Of a DNA stretch of 28,253 nucleotides, positions 7,289 through 18,100 are shown one piece after another (the first letter of the stretch is position 1; every line of letters starts with the position of its first letter). Location of the stretch: IMG/VR virus record IMGVR_UViG_3300042924_003653, positions 1-28,253 of that record; one strand, given 5' to 3'. The translations under genes and the position numbers were made by a program. Below the pieces are notes generated by a model. The model worked only from the letters and a program-made list of their open reading frames with translations, searched no databases and was not told the origin of the DNA. The stretch comes from a virus.

Positions 7289-7345
7289 GCGGCACACAGC
7301 TACAGAAGTAGTTGTCCCGCATCTGCGCAGGGCAAGATTAGTGGG
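7289..7345. other. Short gap after terminase beginning with a repeated 12-mer
   Basis: The 57-nt gap starts in TAAGCGGCACAC (7286-7297), identical to 1794-1805, where it also begins at a stop codon. The next bases are also similar (nGCnA). No promoter or terminator is clear. Confidence 0.4.
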
Positions 7346-7564
7346 ATGGACTCCTACAAATCAGCAAAATATGTCGGGCCTGCCCCGAAAAAACAAAAGC
7401 CTAAGTTCGATGTGGACACGCGGTTTGCTCAAGACATGCAACCCATGGTTCATCACAACGCCGGCGAAACAGAATATAACAAGCCAGCAAAAACAAAAGC
7501 TGCTCGATCCAAAATGGCTGACAAGCCGCCCAAGATCAGCCCTCGGAAAGCCTACCAAGACTAA
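7346..7564 (+). CDS. Small basic protein (72 residues), unknown
   Basis: The product is hydrophilic and Lys/Pro-rich, with repeated Lys-Pro-Lys and Lys-Ala patterns (PAPKKQKPKF, NKPAKTKAAR), and is predicted to be largely disordered. It has no obvious Shine-Dalgarno, and an overlapping frame (7341-7637) is also open, but this frame has the more protein-like composition and ends with a one-base overlap (TAATG) onto the next gene. Function unknown. Confidence 0.55.
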   Translation: MDSYKSAKYVGPAPKKQKPKFDVDTRFAQDMQPMVHHNAGETEYNKPAKTKAARSKMADKPPKISPRKAYQD

Positions 7565-9060
7565 TGGCTATTACGCCTATCGCTCAGCCAGAGGCAATGC
7601 GACGGATCGGCGGAGGACGCGGATCTGGAGGCGATGACTTTGCTGGCCTAGGTGGATCTTTTGCCGGACCCGGATCCGAGTTTACGGCTTCGTATTTGCA
7701 GAACCGCATTTCAGGCATGAGTCGGGCAACGGTAAGTCCGCGAGTTAATCAAAGGCGTGCAATGGCATCTCCGGAGTTTGCTTTAGCCAAGACTCTTGGG
7801 ATTAGCACTCCCTACAACAGCGGTGGGAATCAAGTGGACGTTCAGGCCGCCAGACAAAACTTATCCTCTCCTTATGCGAGCAGGATGGAGCGCGAGGCAT
7901 CTCGAGATCGTTTGGCTAGTTTTAACGAAAGGGCGGCAGCGGCTCCAAGAAACCCTGTGATGGCTGTCGCTGGACTCGCGGCTCCTGGTGACGCCATTCA
8001 GGCGGACGAATACGCAGGGCCGACCGGATCGCAGAGCGCGTTTGATTCTATTCAAGAAAGGTTCGGTAAGCCCCAGCAAAAGATTGCGCCGGTTTCTACA
8101 ACCCCGGGGGCTACCGGCGGAGGCGCACCGCAACCAACTCAAGGCGCTCCTTCTGGCGATCAAGCCGCGGTTCCAATGAGTCCGCAAGCGGCCAGAGATG
8201 CGACTAAAGCTCCAATTGGGGCGGAACTTCCGGCAACTATCGGAGAGCCAGAAAGCCGAAGGACTCCAACACAGGAAACCACCAAGGGCCCAAGGTTAGA
8301 TACCTACCGAGGACCGACCCCTACTGGTAACGCCGGCACGTTCAAGGGCGGGCAAGAAGCAAGAGCGGCCGCAGACGCAAGCCGAGCTGGAGCAATGTCA
8401 CCTCAGGCGCAGATGCAGGGAGCTAATGCTTACCGCAAGCAACAAGGGATGGATGAAGTGGATTTCGCGGGGCAAGAACCGAAGTATGACCAAGCCGGGA
8501 TTAACGAAACCAACGCAAGGCAGAGTGCGGCTGTCGAAGGGATGTCTGGGACGCGAGATGCAGAGAAAAAGATGGCTTACGCTGAAGAGCGAAACAAGGC
8601 TCAGTCCGATAGAGAGGTAATCAAGAAGGGCTTTAACGATCAGTCCGAGATGTTGGCAAGCAAGCAGGCGGCAAACGAGAGCATGTTTGGTAATCCTTAC
8701 GGCCCAGACGGCGGGGAGTCGTTCCGACAGAAAGAGAAAGCTCCGGAACTCGCCCCATTGGGCGGATACGATGAGAAAATCGTTTCTGGAGCTAGGGGCG
8801 GGAATCCCGACGCCAAAAGAGGTGAGGCGGGATATATGGAGAAAGAAACTGTCGCTGTCGGCCCGATGACCAATAAGCCAGCAAGCTCGCAAGCGGAGTA
8901 CGACCAGAGGAGCAAGGCATTCGCTGACGCTGGAGAAAAGCAGAAGCAAGATAACGCCGACGCGGCGATGCGGAAGAAGCAAGCTGGACAACAAAAGAAT
9001 GTAGATGAACTAAACAAGAAGTACGCCGGCCGGGATCCAATCCCAAGGAGAACGGCGTGA
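7564..9060 (+). CDS. Low-complexity 498-residue protein, probable virion-associated
   Basis: The start overlaps the previous stop (TAATG, 7562-7566). The sequence is rich in Ala, Gly, Gln, Pro and charged residues with almost no hydrophobic core, so most of it should be disordered or helical. Gly-rich stretches occur near the N-terminus (GGGRGSGG), Pro/Thr/Gln-rich ones at about 175-265, and a Lys/Glu/Gln-rich helical part over the last 200 residues. There is no signal peptide or catalytic motif. It shares this style with the first 550 residues of the giant gene downstream, which suggests two related linker-like or internal virion proteins. A scaffold or ejection-protein role would suit its place between terminase and portal, but I cannot prove either. 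Confidence 0.75.
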   Translation: MAITPIAQPEAMRRIGGGRGSGGDDFAGLGGSFAGPGSEFTASYLQNRISGMSRATVSPRVNQRRAMASPEFALAKTLGISTPYNSGGNQVDVQAARQNLSSPYASRMEREASRDRLASFNERAAAAPRNPVMAVAGLAAPGDAIQADEYAGPTGSQSAFDSIQERFGKPQQKIAPVSTTPGATGGGAPQPTQGAPSGDQAAVPMSPQAARDATKAPIGAELPATIGEPESRRTPTQETTKGPRLDTYRGPTPTGNAGTFKGGQEARAAADASRAGAMSPQAQMQGANAYRKQQGMDEVDFAGQEPKYDQAGINETNARQSAAVEGMSGTRDAEKKMAYAEERNKAQSDREVIKKGFNDQSEMLASKQAANESMFGNPYGPDGGESFRQKEKAPELAPLGGYDEKIVSGARGGNPDAKRGEAGYMEKETVAVGPMTNKPASSQAEYDQRSKAFADAGEKQKQDNADAAMRKKQAGQQKNVDELNKKYAGRDPIPRRTA

Positions 9061-9118
9061 ACTGGGGATTAGGATCCGCATCCCAAGCGGCCCTGGCGTA
9101 AGCCTGCGGTAATTCAGA
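9061..9118. other. Short gap before the giant gene
   Basis: A 58-nt spacer with no recognisable promoter or terminator and only a weak ribosome binding site (GCGG at about 9105-9108) before the ATG at 9119. Confidence 0.4.
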
Positions 9119-12100
9119 ATGTCCTTACCCGATTTTGGTGGATCTGGAATTGACGGCAAGCCAGAGGATAACTTTGGAGGGCCAGAGCCAGAGTACGTGC
9201 CAAGGACAAGAGGCGAGGCTAGGGCGGTCGAGCAAGAGCAGAGGGGGAAGATTAAGGAAGCCACGCAGGCTTATAATTACGGGTCAGAACAAGCTCTTGA
9301 AGAAGCTGGAATTGAGTACAAGAAAGACGAGCAAGGTTTTGTTCAGCCCCGCTATGCGCCAAGCAATGAGTTTGGGAGAACTGTTGAGTTTGGGACTTCG
9401 GAGTTCCGGGATCCCATTACTGAAGAAACAAGACAGATTGATAAAACCGGAAAAGTTAAGCCAAAGAAACGACAGAATGTAACGTATAAGTCTGGCGACG
9501 CGAACAACCCAAATTTCCCAGATCCGTCTAGGATATACAGAGTATATTCACGCGAACAGGATGCTGGAGTTGCGGATGCCAACCAACCATTTGCAGCAAC
9601 CAAGGCAGAGGACATTGGGAGTGCTTTCGACTTGCAGGGAGTTTCGGATCAGGGCATTTCATCGCTGGCCAAGGAGACCGTAAGGAAGAATAGGCAATAC
9701 GAGCTTGGTTCGGCCAAGTCGGTACTAGACGCAAGAGGCCAGCAGTTGGATGTCGAATCAGAGACACTCAAATCCCAGATCGACACCCTTAATCAAACGC
9801 CGATTCCAGACTGGCAACCCGATGGCGACAAGATGGATCCAGCCATTGCGTCCGAGGTTGGAGGAAAGGCTGACGCAAAATCCCGACAAGATGCAGCAGC
9901 AAGAATTGGGATGTCTAGGGATCAGAAAATTGCAGATTTCAGCTCACAGCTGGCCGAAAAGAATAAGGAAAGAATCCGCAATCGCGCCCTTCAGGTTGAG
10001 CTTCAGTCCCAGATGTCGCTGGATGAGGGCGAATCGATTTACGACAACCGAGTTCAACAGCTTCTTAAGAATGGGGCGAAACAAGAGGATATTGATAAGG
10101 ATCCGCTTATCGGAGCAATCCGAGAGGGGCTGACAAACATTCAGAAGCCTGTTCTGCCTTTGTCGGAGGTTTTCAAGGATCCAGCATTAACCCCGCAGGC
10201 CATCTATGAAACAAGGGCATCCCAACGCGAAAAGGGCAGAATTGAGGCCGAGGGAAGACTTGCTAAAGAAAAGGCCACAGAATTTCTAAAGCCATTCATT
10301 GAGCAAGCGGCCGACACATCCATCAGCTACACGACTCTGGCTGGACGCAGAAACAGGCTTTCATCGGTCTACAACAAGCTTTTGGATGATGCCGATGCGT
10401 CCGACGCGAAGCAAAAGGGAACCGGATTAAACCTTAGAGCGCAAGCGGCTGGGTACGCTGAGGCAATCGGAGTTCTGGATGACCAGCTTAGCAAAATTGG
10501 CAAGCAAGCCACGGTTGCCGAGCAAAGCGCAAAAATCCAAGGCGAGTTTGCTAAAGAAAACGAAAAGAGAGTTCAGCAAGAATTGCAGGGAAGGCTTACA
10601 AAGCTTGAGCAAGAAACAAAGCAAAGGGTTGAAAAACTAAAGCAACGCCGAGGACTAGAGGATGGAACATTTATGGGGCCGCCGGCTCCTGGTGATGTGC
10701 CTCCGGCCACACCAACGCAAGGGACGCCACCAACTCAGCCCACGACGCCTCAACCACAGCCTGAAAGCCCGACAAGCTGGTTCCAAGGCGGTCTTAACAA
10801 CCTATTCAGCAAAGACACGATGCGACAAGCGGCTCGAGGATACTTCGAGCTGAATCAGAAGTTTGCTTCTGGTATTTACCTTTCCGCTGCAAACGCATTA
10901 AGACTTCGCGGAAAAGAAGTGCCGATATCGGGAGGTAAGCTCAAGACAGCTGGGGCTGGCTTTGTTGACGCCATGACTACATCGCCATCTATGCCCGCCA
11001 AAGTTATGGCGGCTCTAAGCATGGTTGATAGGCAGTTTGGCGGGAAACTTCACAACAAGGCGGCAAAGTTCTTTGAGGAATCCGCAACCGCAGCCAAAGA
11101 GAACGAGACGGCAATCCGTGAAGAAAAGTTCCTTGGACTCGAGCCAGTAAGCCCAGAGTGGCGCGAAAGCGATGTCGGCCAAGTGGTCAAGTCCCTGACA
11201 GAGCTTCCGTTTTACATTGGTACAACAATGATCAATCCGGCTGTCGGATTTATTGCAACATTCGGATCCTCTTACGATGAGGCCATTCAGAACCAGCTAA
11301 ATGCTGGCGTTAAAAACCCAGACCACGTTACGGCTTTAGCTGAAGCAATTCCTGTCGCTGCATTTGAGCAACTTGGAAACATGGTGGAGCTGGGACTTGC
11401 TAAAGCTCTTGGCAAAAAGTTCATTCAAAGCCTTGAGAGCATGACTGCCAGAAGCCTTCGAGGGCTTTTTGCAAGTGCAGCCATGAAGATCGGTGGTGGC
11501 GCAATAACCGAAGGAGGGGAGGAAGGCGTACAGCAATTTTGGTCAAACATGATTGCCAAGTATATCGGCAAATTTGATCCCAATAGGCCGCTAGATAAAG
11601 ACGTTTGGAAGAGCGTTAAAGTTGCGATGTGGGCTGGTGGAGCCGGAGTTACCGCAATGGGAGGCGGATCTGTTGCCCTGACAGGCGCACAGAATTACCT
11701 CAACGAGCGTGGCCTCAAGAAGCAAGCCGACGAGATGAAGGCGGCCACAGAGGATATTCCCATGAACGGATGGGAGGACTGGGCAAATAGGCTTCCAGAG
11801 CAAGTTCTGGATCCTGGCTTAGCCGAAAGCTTTGGCGAAATCGGTGCCGATCTTGACGAACAACAAGGCAAGTTCTTGGTTGATTTGGCTGACAGCATTA
11901 AAGGTGCGCCATTCAGAAGATTGCTAGATCTTGGCAAATCAATTGACGAAAGCCTCATTCAACCCCCTGCGCTCCAGAGTCGAGCGGCCGGGATCCTGAC
12001 CGGAGCTAGAAATGAGCAATTGAAGGGCGAGGCAAATCTATATGCCGAAAGGGCTAACCTTGCCGCCCTTATGCAGAGCGAGGCGCAACTTCGCCTGCGT

Positions 12101-15100
12101 GTAGCCAGAGAGCTGGGAGAGCTTCCAACCGACCCCGTGGACGGCGGGCTGGATCAGCAAGCGGCCGGGCTTATCGCGGCCAAGGTTCTGTTTGGATCTA
12201 GCGGAGTAACCCAAGAGGAGCTGAAGGCCAAGTACCGAGGGATGCCAATCATCCAGACCGATTCTAACGGCATCCAAGTGCCATCAGAGTTTGTTAAGCA
12301 GGACATATTCTCAAAAGCACCAACCATGTCCGAACAGCTCAAGGGGTTCTTGTCGCGAGTTAATCAGGCAATGGCAAACCAGACGGACGCTGGAGGTACT
12401 GGGGCAGAACCGCCAGAGCCACCGAAGCCCGAGCAAGAGCCAACCGGAAAGCCTAGGCAAGTTGATCAAGCAAACCTAAAGACACCCCGCCAGATTGCGG
12501 AGGCCAGCGCAAGGACAGGATCCCCAGCTTTAATGGCAAGACTTGAAGGCAAGACTCCGGACGAGAGATGGGCATCGGCAGAATCAAAGATCAAAAACCT
12601 AGTCACCGCAATTGGATCTAAGGGGCTGGATGTAAGGTTCGTGTCCGATGGGGCAGCATCTTCCGTAGCCTTTGAGGCAGACAATAAAACTCTCCGTATC
12701 AGCCTAAACAAACAGGCTTTCATGGATATGGAGAACACGGATCCAGAGGCAAACAACCGGTATGTCAGAGAGGAGATAGCCCACCTTGGGGATATTGCAG
12801 AGGGGGCATTAGACGCAAAAAGGCAGGGCAAGGATAACTACCGCCAGCATTGGGAACAGGAACGCGCGACCATGCTTTCAAGAATCTTTACTGTCGCAAA
12901 GCAAGACAAGGCAGTTGAAGAATCGGTGGTCGCGGCCGCAAATCTTTATCTTGAGAACGTGTTTAGCAAGCCAATGACAGATGACGGTGGAAACACGTTT
13001 TCATCAACTAGCGCACCCATGTCTGCCACGATGGATGCCCTCATGGGTGGCGAAGTAGTGCCCCAGTTTAAGACAGTTGCGGATGTTCAGAAGTACTTAA
13101 TCCGAAATGGAATGTCTGGCGAGAAGGGCGTGCGTGCGATGCCCCTCTTTATGGCCGAGATGCTTCGAATGCTTAAGACGTATGGGCAACCCCAAACAGA
13201 ATCCAGAAACTTTCTACGCACGGCTGCGAAAACAACCGGCGGATCGCGAACCATTATAAAGGTAATTTCCGATTACCTTCGCAAGGTATATAAAGCACTG
13301 TTTTCGATTAAGGATAGCCTGGTCAAAGCCGACCCTCAGTTGGCTGAAGATTTAAGCAATCTGCTGTCTGAGATAGACGATGTTCTCTCTGATTCGCCCA
13401 GCCAACCACGGCCAGAAGTGGCTCAACGTAGCCCAAATGTGCCACAAGCCCCAGAGGCTAAGCCCCGCGCTCCGCCAGAAACAGGAGGTGAAAATGTCCC
13501 GCAAGCCCCAGAAACGCCAGAAATTGTCCCGCCCCAAAATGCAGGTGAACCGCCGGTTATCGGCCAAACTCCTGAAGGGGGTCAAGCAGTTGGAACTATT
13601 GCACCGCCGGCCACAAGGATAGTCCCTCGAGGTCGGATGGTGTCAGTTACCTACGACAAGCTGGGATCTGGAGGAGTTGAATCAGTAACAGAACAAGTCC
13701 AGCTGACAAAAGAGCAGGAAGTGGAGTGGGAAAAGGGCGAGGCAGATTACCGGCAATCAGCGGAGATGGCGAAAAGAACAAGAGATCCCGCTATGCGCTC
13801 CAGCCTAATGCAGAGGGCTGGGTATGAGTGGGCAAAAAGAAAAAGGGAAATAACTGGGCGACTTCATTACAAGGAACAAAGAGAGAAGGAAGCTCGAGAA
13901 AAGAAGAACTACCTTGGCAAGAAGGTCGGGGTACAAACTGAGGGTGGAGTTTTCGCGGCAACCATTACCGGAAATCCTTTCGGGCGGGTCAAGGTTCGGC
14001 TTGAGGATGGGCAAGAGCTGACGGTTTTGCCGGATCAGCTGACAAGCGCACCCGAGATCGAGCAAGAGCAATCACAAGATCCTACGGCAATTCCGTCCGG
14101 TCAGGTGGTTGACTTCCCGATCAATAAAATCGTTGTTAACGACAAGATCCAGCAGTTTAAGAAGAAGGCCAAGAAGGATTCCGGAGTCGTAAAAGCTCTA
14201 ACCGGAGAATACCAAGCAACTCCGAAGAACCCGATTGTTATCTGGCAAAGGAACGACGGCGTATTTGAGGTGATCACCGGCCGACATCGGTTGGATCTCG
14301 CCAAGCGGAACAATATGACAACTGTTCCCGCCCAAATCGTCAAAGAATCAGAGGGCTGGACGCAAGAGAAAGCTGAAACATTTGATGCCGAAGCAAACAT
14401 CCGAGACGGCCAAGGCGACCTAGAGGACTTTGCTTACTATTTTAGAAAGTCCGGGATCAGCCAGCAAGACGCCGAAGCAAAGGGTCTTTTGCGTGATGAC
14501 GGCAAGGGTAAGGCTGGATTCTTAATCGCTAACGAGGCGACTGAGGACGTTTATAGCGGTGTATTGATGGGGAAAATTGACCCGGGCATGGCATATATTA
14601 TCGCCTCTAGCGCCCCAAGGTCAGCAGGAGCATTAAACGAGGGGATTCAACGGCAAGCTCTAGCTCTGATTACCACCGAAAGAACAAATCAATCAGAGCT
14701 TAAGAACTTCATTGCTGGGATGGTCGCAAAATTTGCTGACCAAGGCCCCTCCGAATCACAAGGGGATCTGTTTGGTGGGGATGACTCGGCTCTTGAATTG
14801 ATGAAACAAAGGGCAAAGAAGGCCGCAAAGAAGCAAAAAGGGCTGAAGGACGAGCTTAACGCACTCCTAAGCTATAAGAAGCTTAGCAGTGGACAGAGAG
14901 CGAAAATTTTAGCTGACAGAGGAATTTCGATTGGGGCCGGCGAAGATGTTGACGGCAGAATCGCAAAGGAAATAACAGATTTGCAGGCTGATCTCGCCTC
15001 TTGGGAGAGGTGGGCTACAGATCCAGCAAAAGTAAGCCAAATCGACCAAATGCCTGATATTAAGGCACAAAGGATCGATATTCAGGCCCAACGAATTGAC

Positions 15101-18100
15101 CAAAACCAAGAAGGAGGCGTAGAATCTAATCGTGAAGAAAGAACTCAACCCGGAACAAGTGAAGGAATACAGCCAGATAGCAGCGGAGGAGGCGTATCCC
15201 CGACTGGTGAAGTGGCAACGGGACAACCCGGACAACTTCAGAATGTGGAAGACGGACGCGGACGCACTTTACCAGGATCCGTGGATCAACGACCTGACGG
15301 AGGATCCGGAGAGAACCAAGGATTGGCTGACAACGCTGTTTCGGCAGGCGTGCGGGGCGGTGGAGGGCCACAACCAAATCTTGGCGCTATTCGCACGCTC
15401 CAAAGGAGAGGATCGGGAGTCGAAACTGGGCGAGCTTCTGACGTCAATGACGCTGAACGAGTTTTAGGCGAAGGACTAGAAACCCAAGTTCCTTGGGTTC
15501 CGGTTATTCAGGGCAATGGAGTCAGCTTAAAAACATTTGCTCCAGCTGGTATTGCAGACGAAATTCGAAGAAATCTTGAGAGAATTGACCGCGAGCGAGG
15601 CGGACTCGAAAACTATGTATCGAAGGCGTTAGGGTTTGATGATGTCTCAGAGCTTTACCGAGTCGTAAATCCAAAGGCCGGATCCAGACTCAACAAAGAG
15701 CAAGTAGAGACAATCGCGGCCGCGCTTGACCGGATGGATTCGGGCAAAGCCAATATCATTGGGCATGAGATGGGCATAGGGAAGGGCCGAGCCTGCGCTG
15801 CCTTGCTGTACGCATCTTATTTGAGGGGTCAAACCCCGATATTTTTTACGGCTAATTCCAGAACCCTGTACCCAACCCTAATGGATGACTTTAGGGATCT
15901 TGGATTCAAGATGGATCCATTTATTACCGACCAAGACTTCGAGTCAGTAATGGGAGATGGGAATGTTCTGACAAACAAAGGCAAGAACCCGAAGGCATTG
16001 TTCGAATCAATAACAGCAAGCAAGAAATTGCCGGCTGGCAAGACGATGGTAATGACCACATGGGAACAGGCTCGACTCAAGGATGTGAATGCTGTCCTCA
16101 ACGCTTTGGCTCCAAATGCAGTATTCGTCATCGACGAGGCTCACAAGGGAACAGGTGACTCGCTTTCATCGGAAGTAGCTCGAGGAATTCTAAAGAAAGC
16201 CAAGGGAGTGGCGTTCTCAAGCGGAACGGCCATTAAGAACCTTGAGGCGATGCGACTTTATTTCCCATTCACTTCCGTCAATCGGGCTGTTCCGTCCGTC
16301 CGTCGGTTAAACCAGCTTCTCAAGAAGTTTGCTAATCCTTTGCTCGAGCTGATGAATCGAGGGCTTGTCTCTGCGGGTGAATACATCCGCTACCAGAGAG
16401 GTCTGACCCATAATGGTGAGCCCGTTCCATTTACCCCATTGGCACTCCGTACCGGCCCCCAAGTGGTAGAAGTAAACGAGACCGCAAACGAGATCGCTGG
16501 CGAATTAAAGCAGATCCAAGCGGGTCCTTTCATGAAGCAGTTGCGGGCTGTGCTACAGCCTTTGGCAAAAACTAAGGCCGCCGCAATGATCGAGGACAAG
16601 CCAGAGCTGGCCGAAACCCTGACAATCAAGGTCGAGCCTTACCCCATGAAGTCACAATTCCACAACATTGCAAACATCATGGTATTGGCATCAAAGATCC
16701 CAGAGATTTCAAAGCAGATCAAAACACTGGTCGACCAAGGCAAGAAGGTGTTTGTCGCTTCAGACGCAACCGGAGAAGCAGCGGTACAAGAGTTGCTTGA
16801 CGATGTTTCGCTGGAAACCGATCCAAAGAATGCCTCGTTTGCGGATGCCCTTGCCCGATACACCGACAAGCTGAGGTATGTAACTATCACGGCAAAGGTC
16901 GGCCCAAAGGGAAGACAGCAAACCTTGTTCCGCCAAAAGCTCGATCTGAACAGGACGCAGGAAGAATATCCAGAGGCAGTAGAGAGAGCGCAACAAGTGC
17001 TTCAGCAGATCTCGGATGCCAAGAGCATGATTGAGTCCTCAAGGGATGTTCTCGGTCGGTTAGGTATCTCGCCAATGGATACACTTCGGCAACAGCTGGA
17101 GTCCGTGCAGATCCCCAGCGTCGAGATCTCCGGCCGGTCGGCCACGGTTATGCCCGATGGAACCCGCGAAAAACGGACAGAGCTAGACCAAGACCGGATG
17201 GCATCACTTTCTATGTTTAACAACATGGATGATATGAACGTAATTTCAGTTTCACGCTCTGGCTCAACTGGAATCAACGCCCATAATTCCCCCAAGTTTT
17301 CCTCTCAAAAAGACCGAGTTTTCTTCCTTTTACAGCCCTCTCCGAACGTGGTTGATACGGTTCAAGTAGCGTTCCGCGTGAATCGAACCGGACAGCTGAC
17401 GGCTCCTCACCTCTATATGGCTTATGCAGAGGAGTTGCCCGCCGAGAAGCGGATCATGGCCTTAACGGCCAAGAAGATGTCAAAGCTCGGAGCTTCAAGC
17501 ACCGGAGGTCAACGGCTGGATATGTCGGAAACCTTCGGAGAGGACATGCACAACGCTTACGGAGACCTCGCAATTGCCAATGTTCTGGCAAGGGACGAAA
17601 CGTTCCGACAAGAGTTCCAGACTAGGCATAACGAGTACTTCCCGGGATCCAACGAAGAGGAGATCCGAGCGAACCTAATGAAGGGATCTGGCAACGGAGA
17701 TGTGTTCAGAAGGTTCGAACACATGCTCATTATTATGCCTTTGGATATCTACTCCCAAATTTCGGAGCAAGTACGCGACGAGTACAACGAGATCGTTGAA
17801 ACGGAGAAGATGGCTGGACGCTACAACCTTACGTCCGAAAAGATGGATTACAAAGCCGTGCTGGTGGATGACATGCCTGGAATGGCCCCATACAGCCCTC
17901 GCAAGGAAGGCGAACCAGATATCGGGACCGCCCAGCCCACGCAACTCCGCAGATACAGATTCACCAACCCAACACCACCGCCCGCATCCGAACAGCTGGT
18001 CAAGGACATCGACAAGGTGAAGGCCGAAACAGCTCAACTCGTCCAGAAATACAATGAATCAGCAGAAAAATATCTAAGTGACCGAGTTAATTTCATTAAC

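Noticed and set aside
7341-7637. 98-codon ORF overlapping the 72-residue gene
   Set aside because: It runs well into the 498-residue gene and reads as Ser/Arg/Asn-rich noise; the frame at 7346-7564 joins the next gene cleanly.
8398-8994. 198-codon reverse-strand ORF opposite the 498-residue gene
   Set aside because: Leu/Ser/Arg-rich translation typical of the reverse of a Lys/Glu/Ala-rich gene; no ribosome site or neighbour on that strand.
9135-9482. 115-codon ORF in another frame at the start of the giant gene
   Set aside because: Arg/Ser/Leu-rich and without a ribosome site, unlike the nested ORF at 15132-15467.
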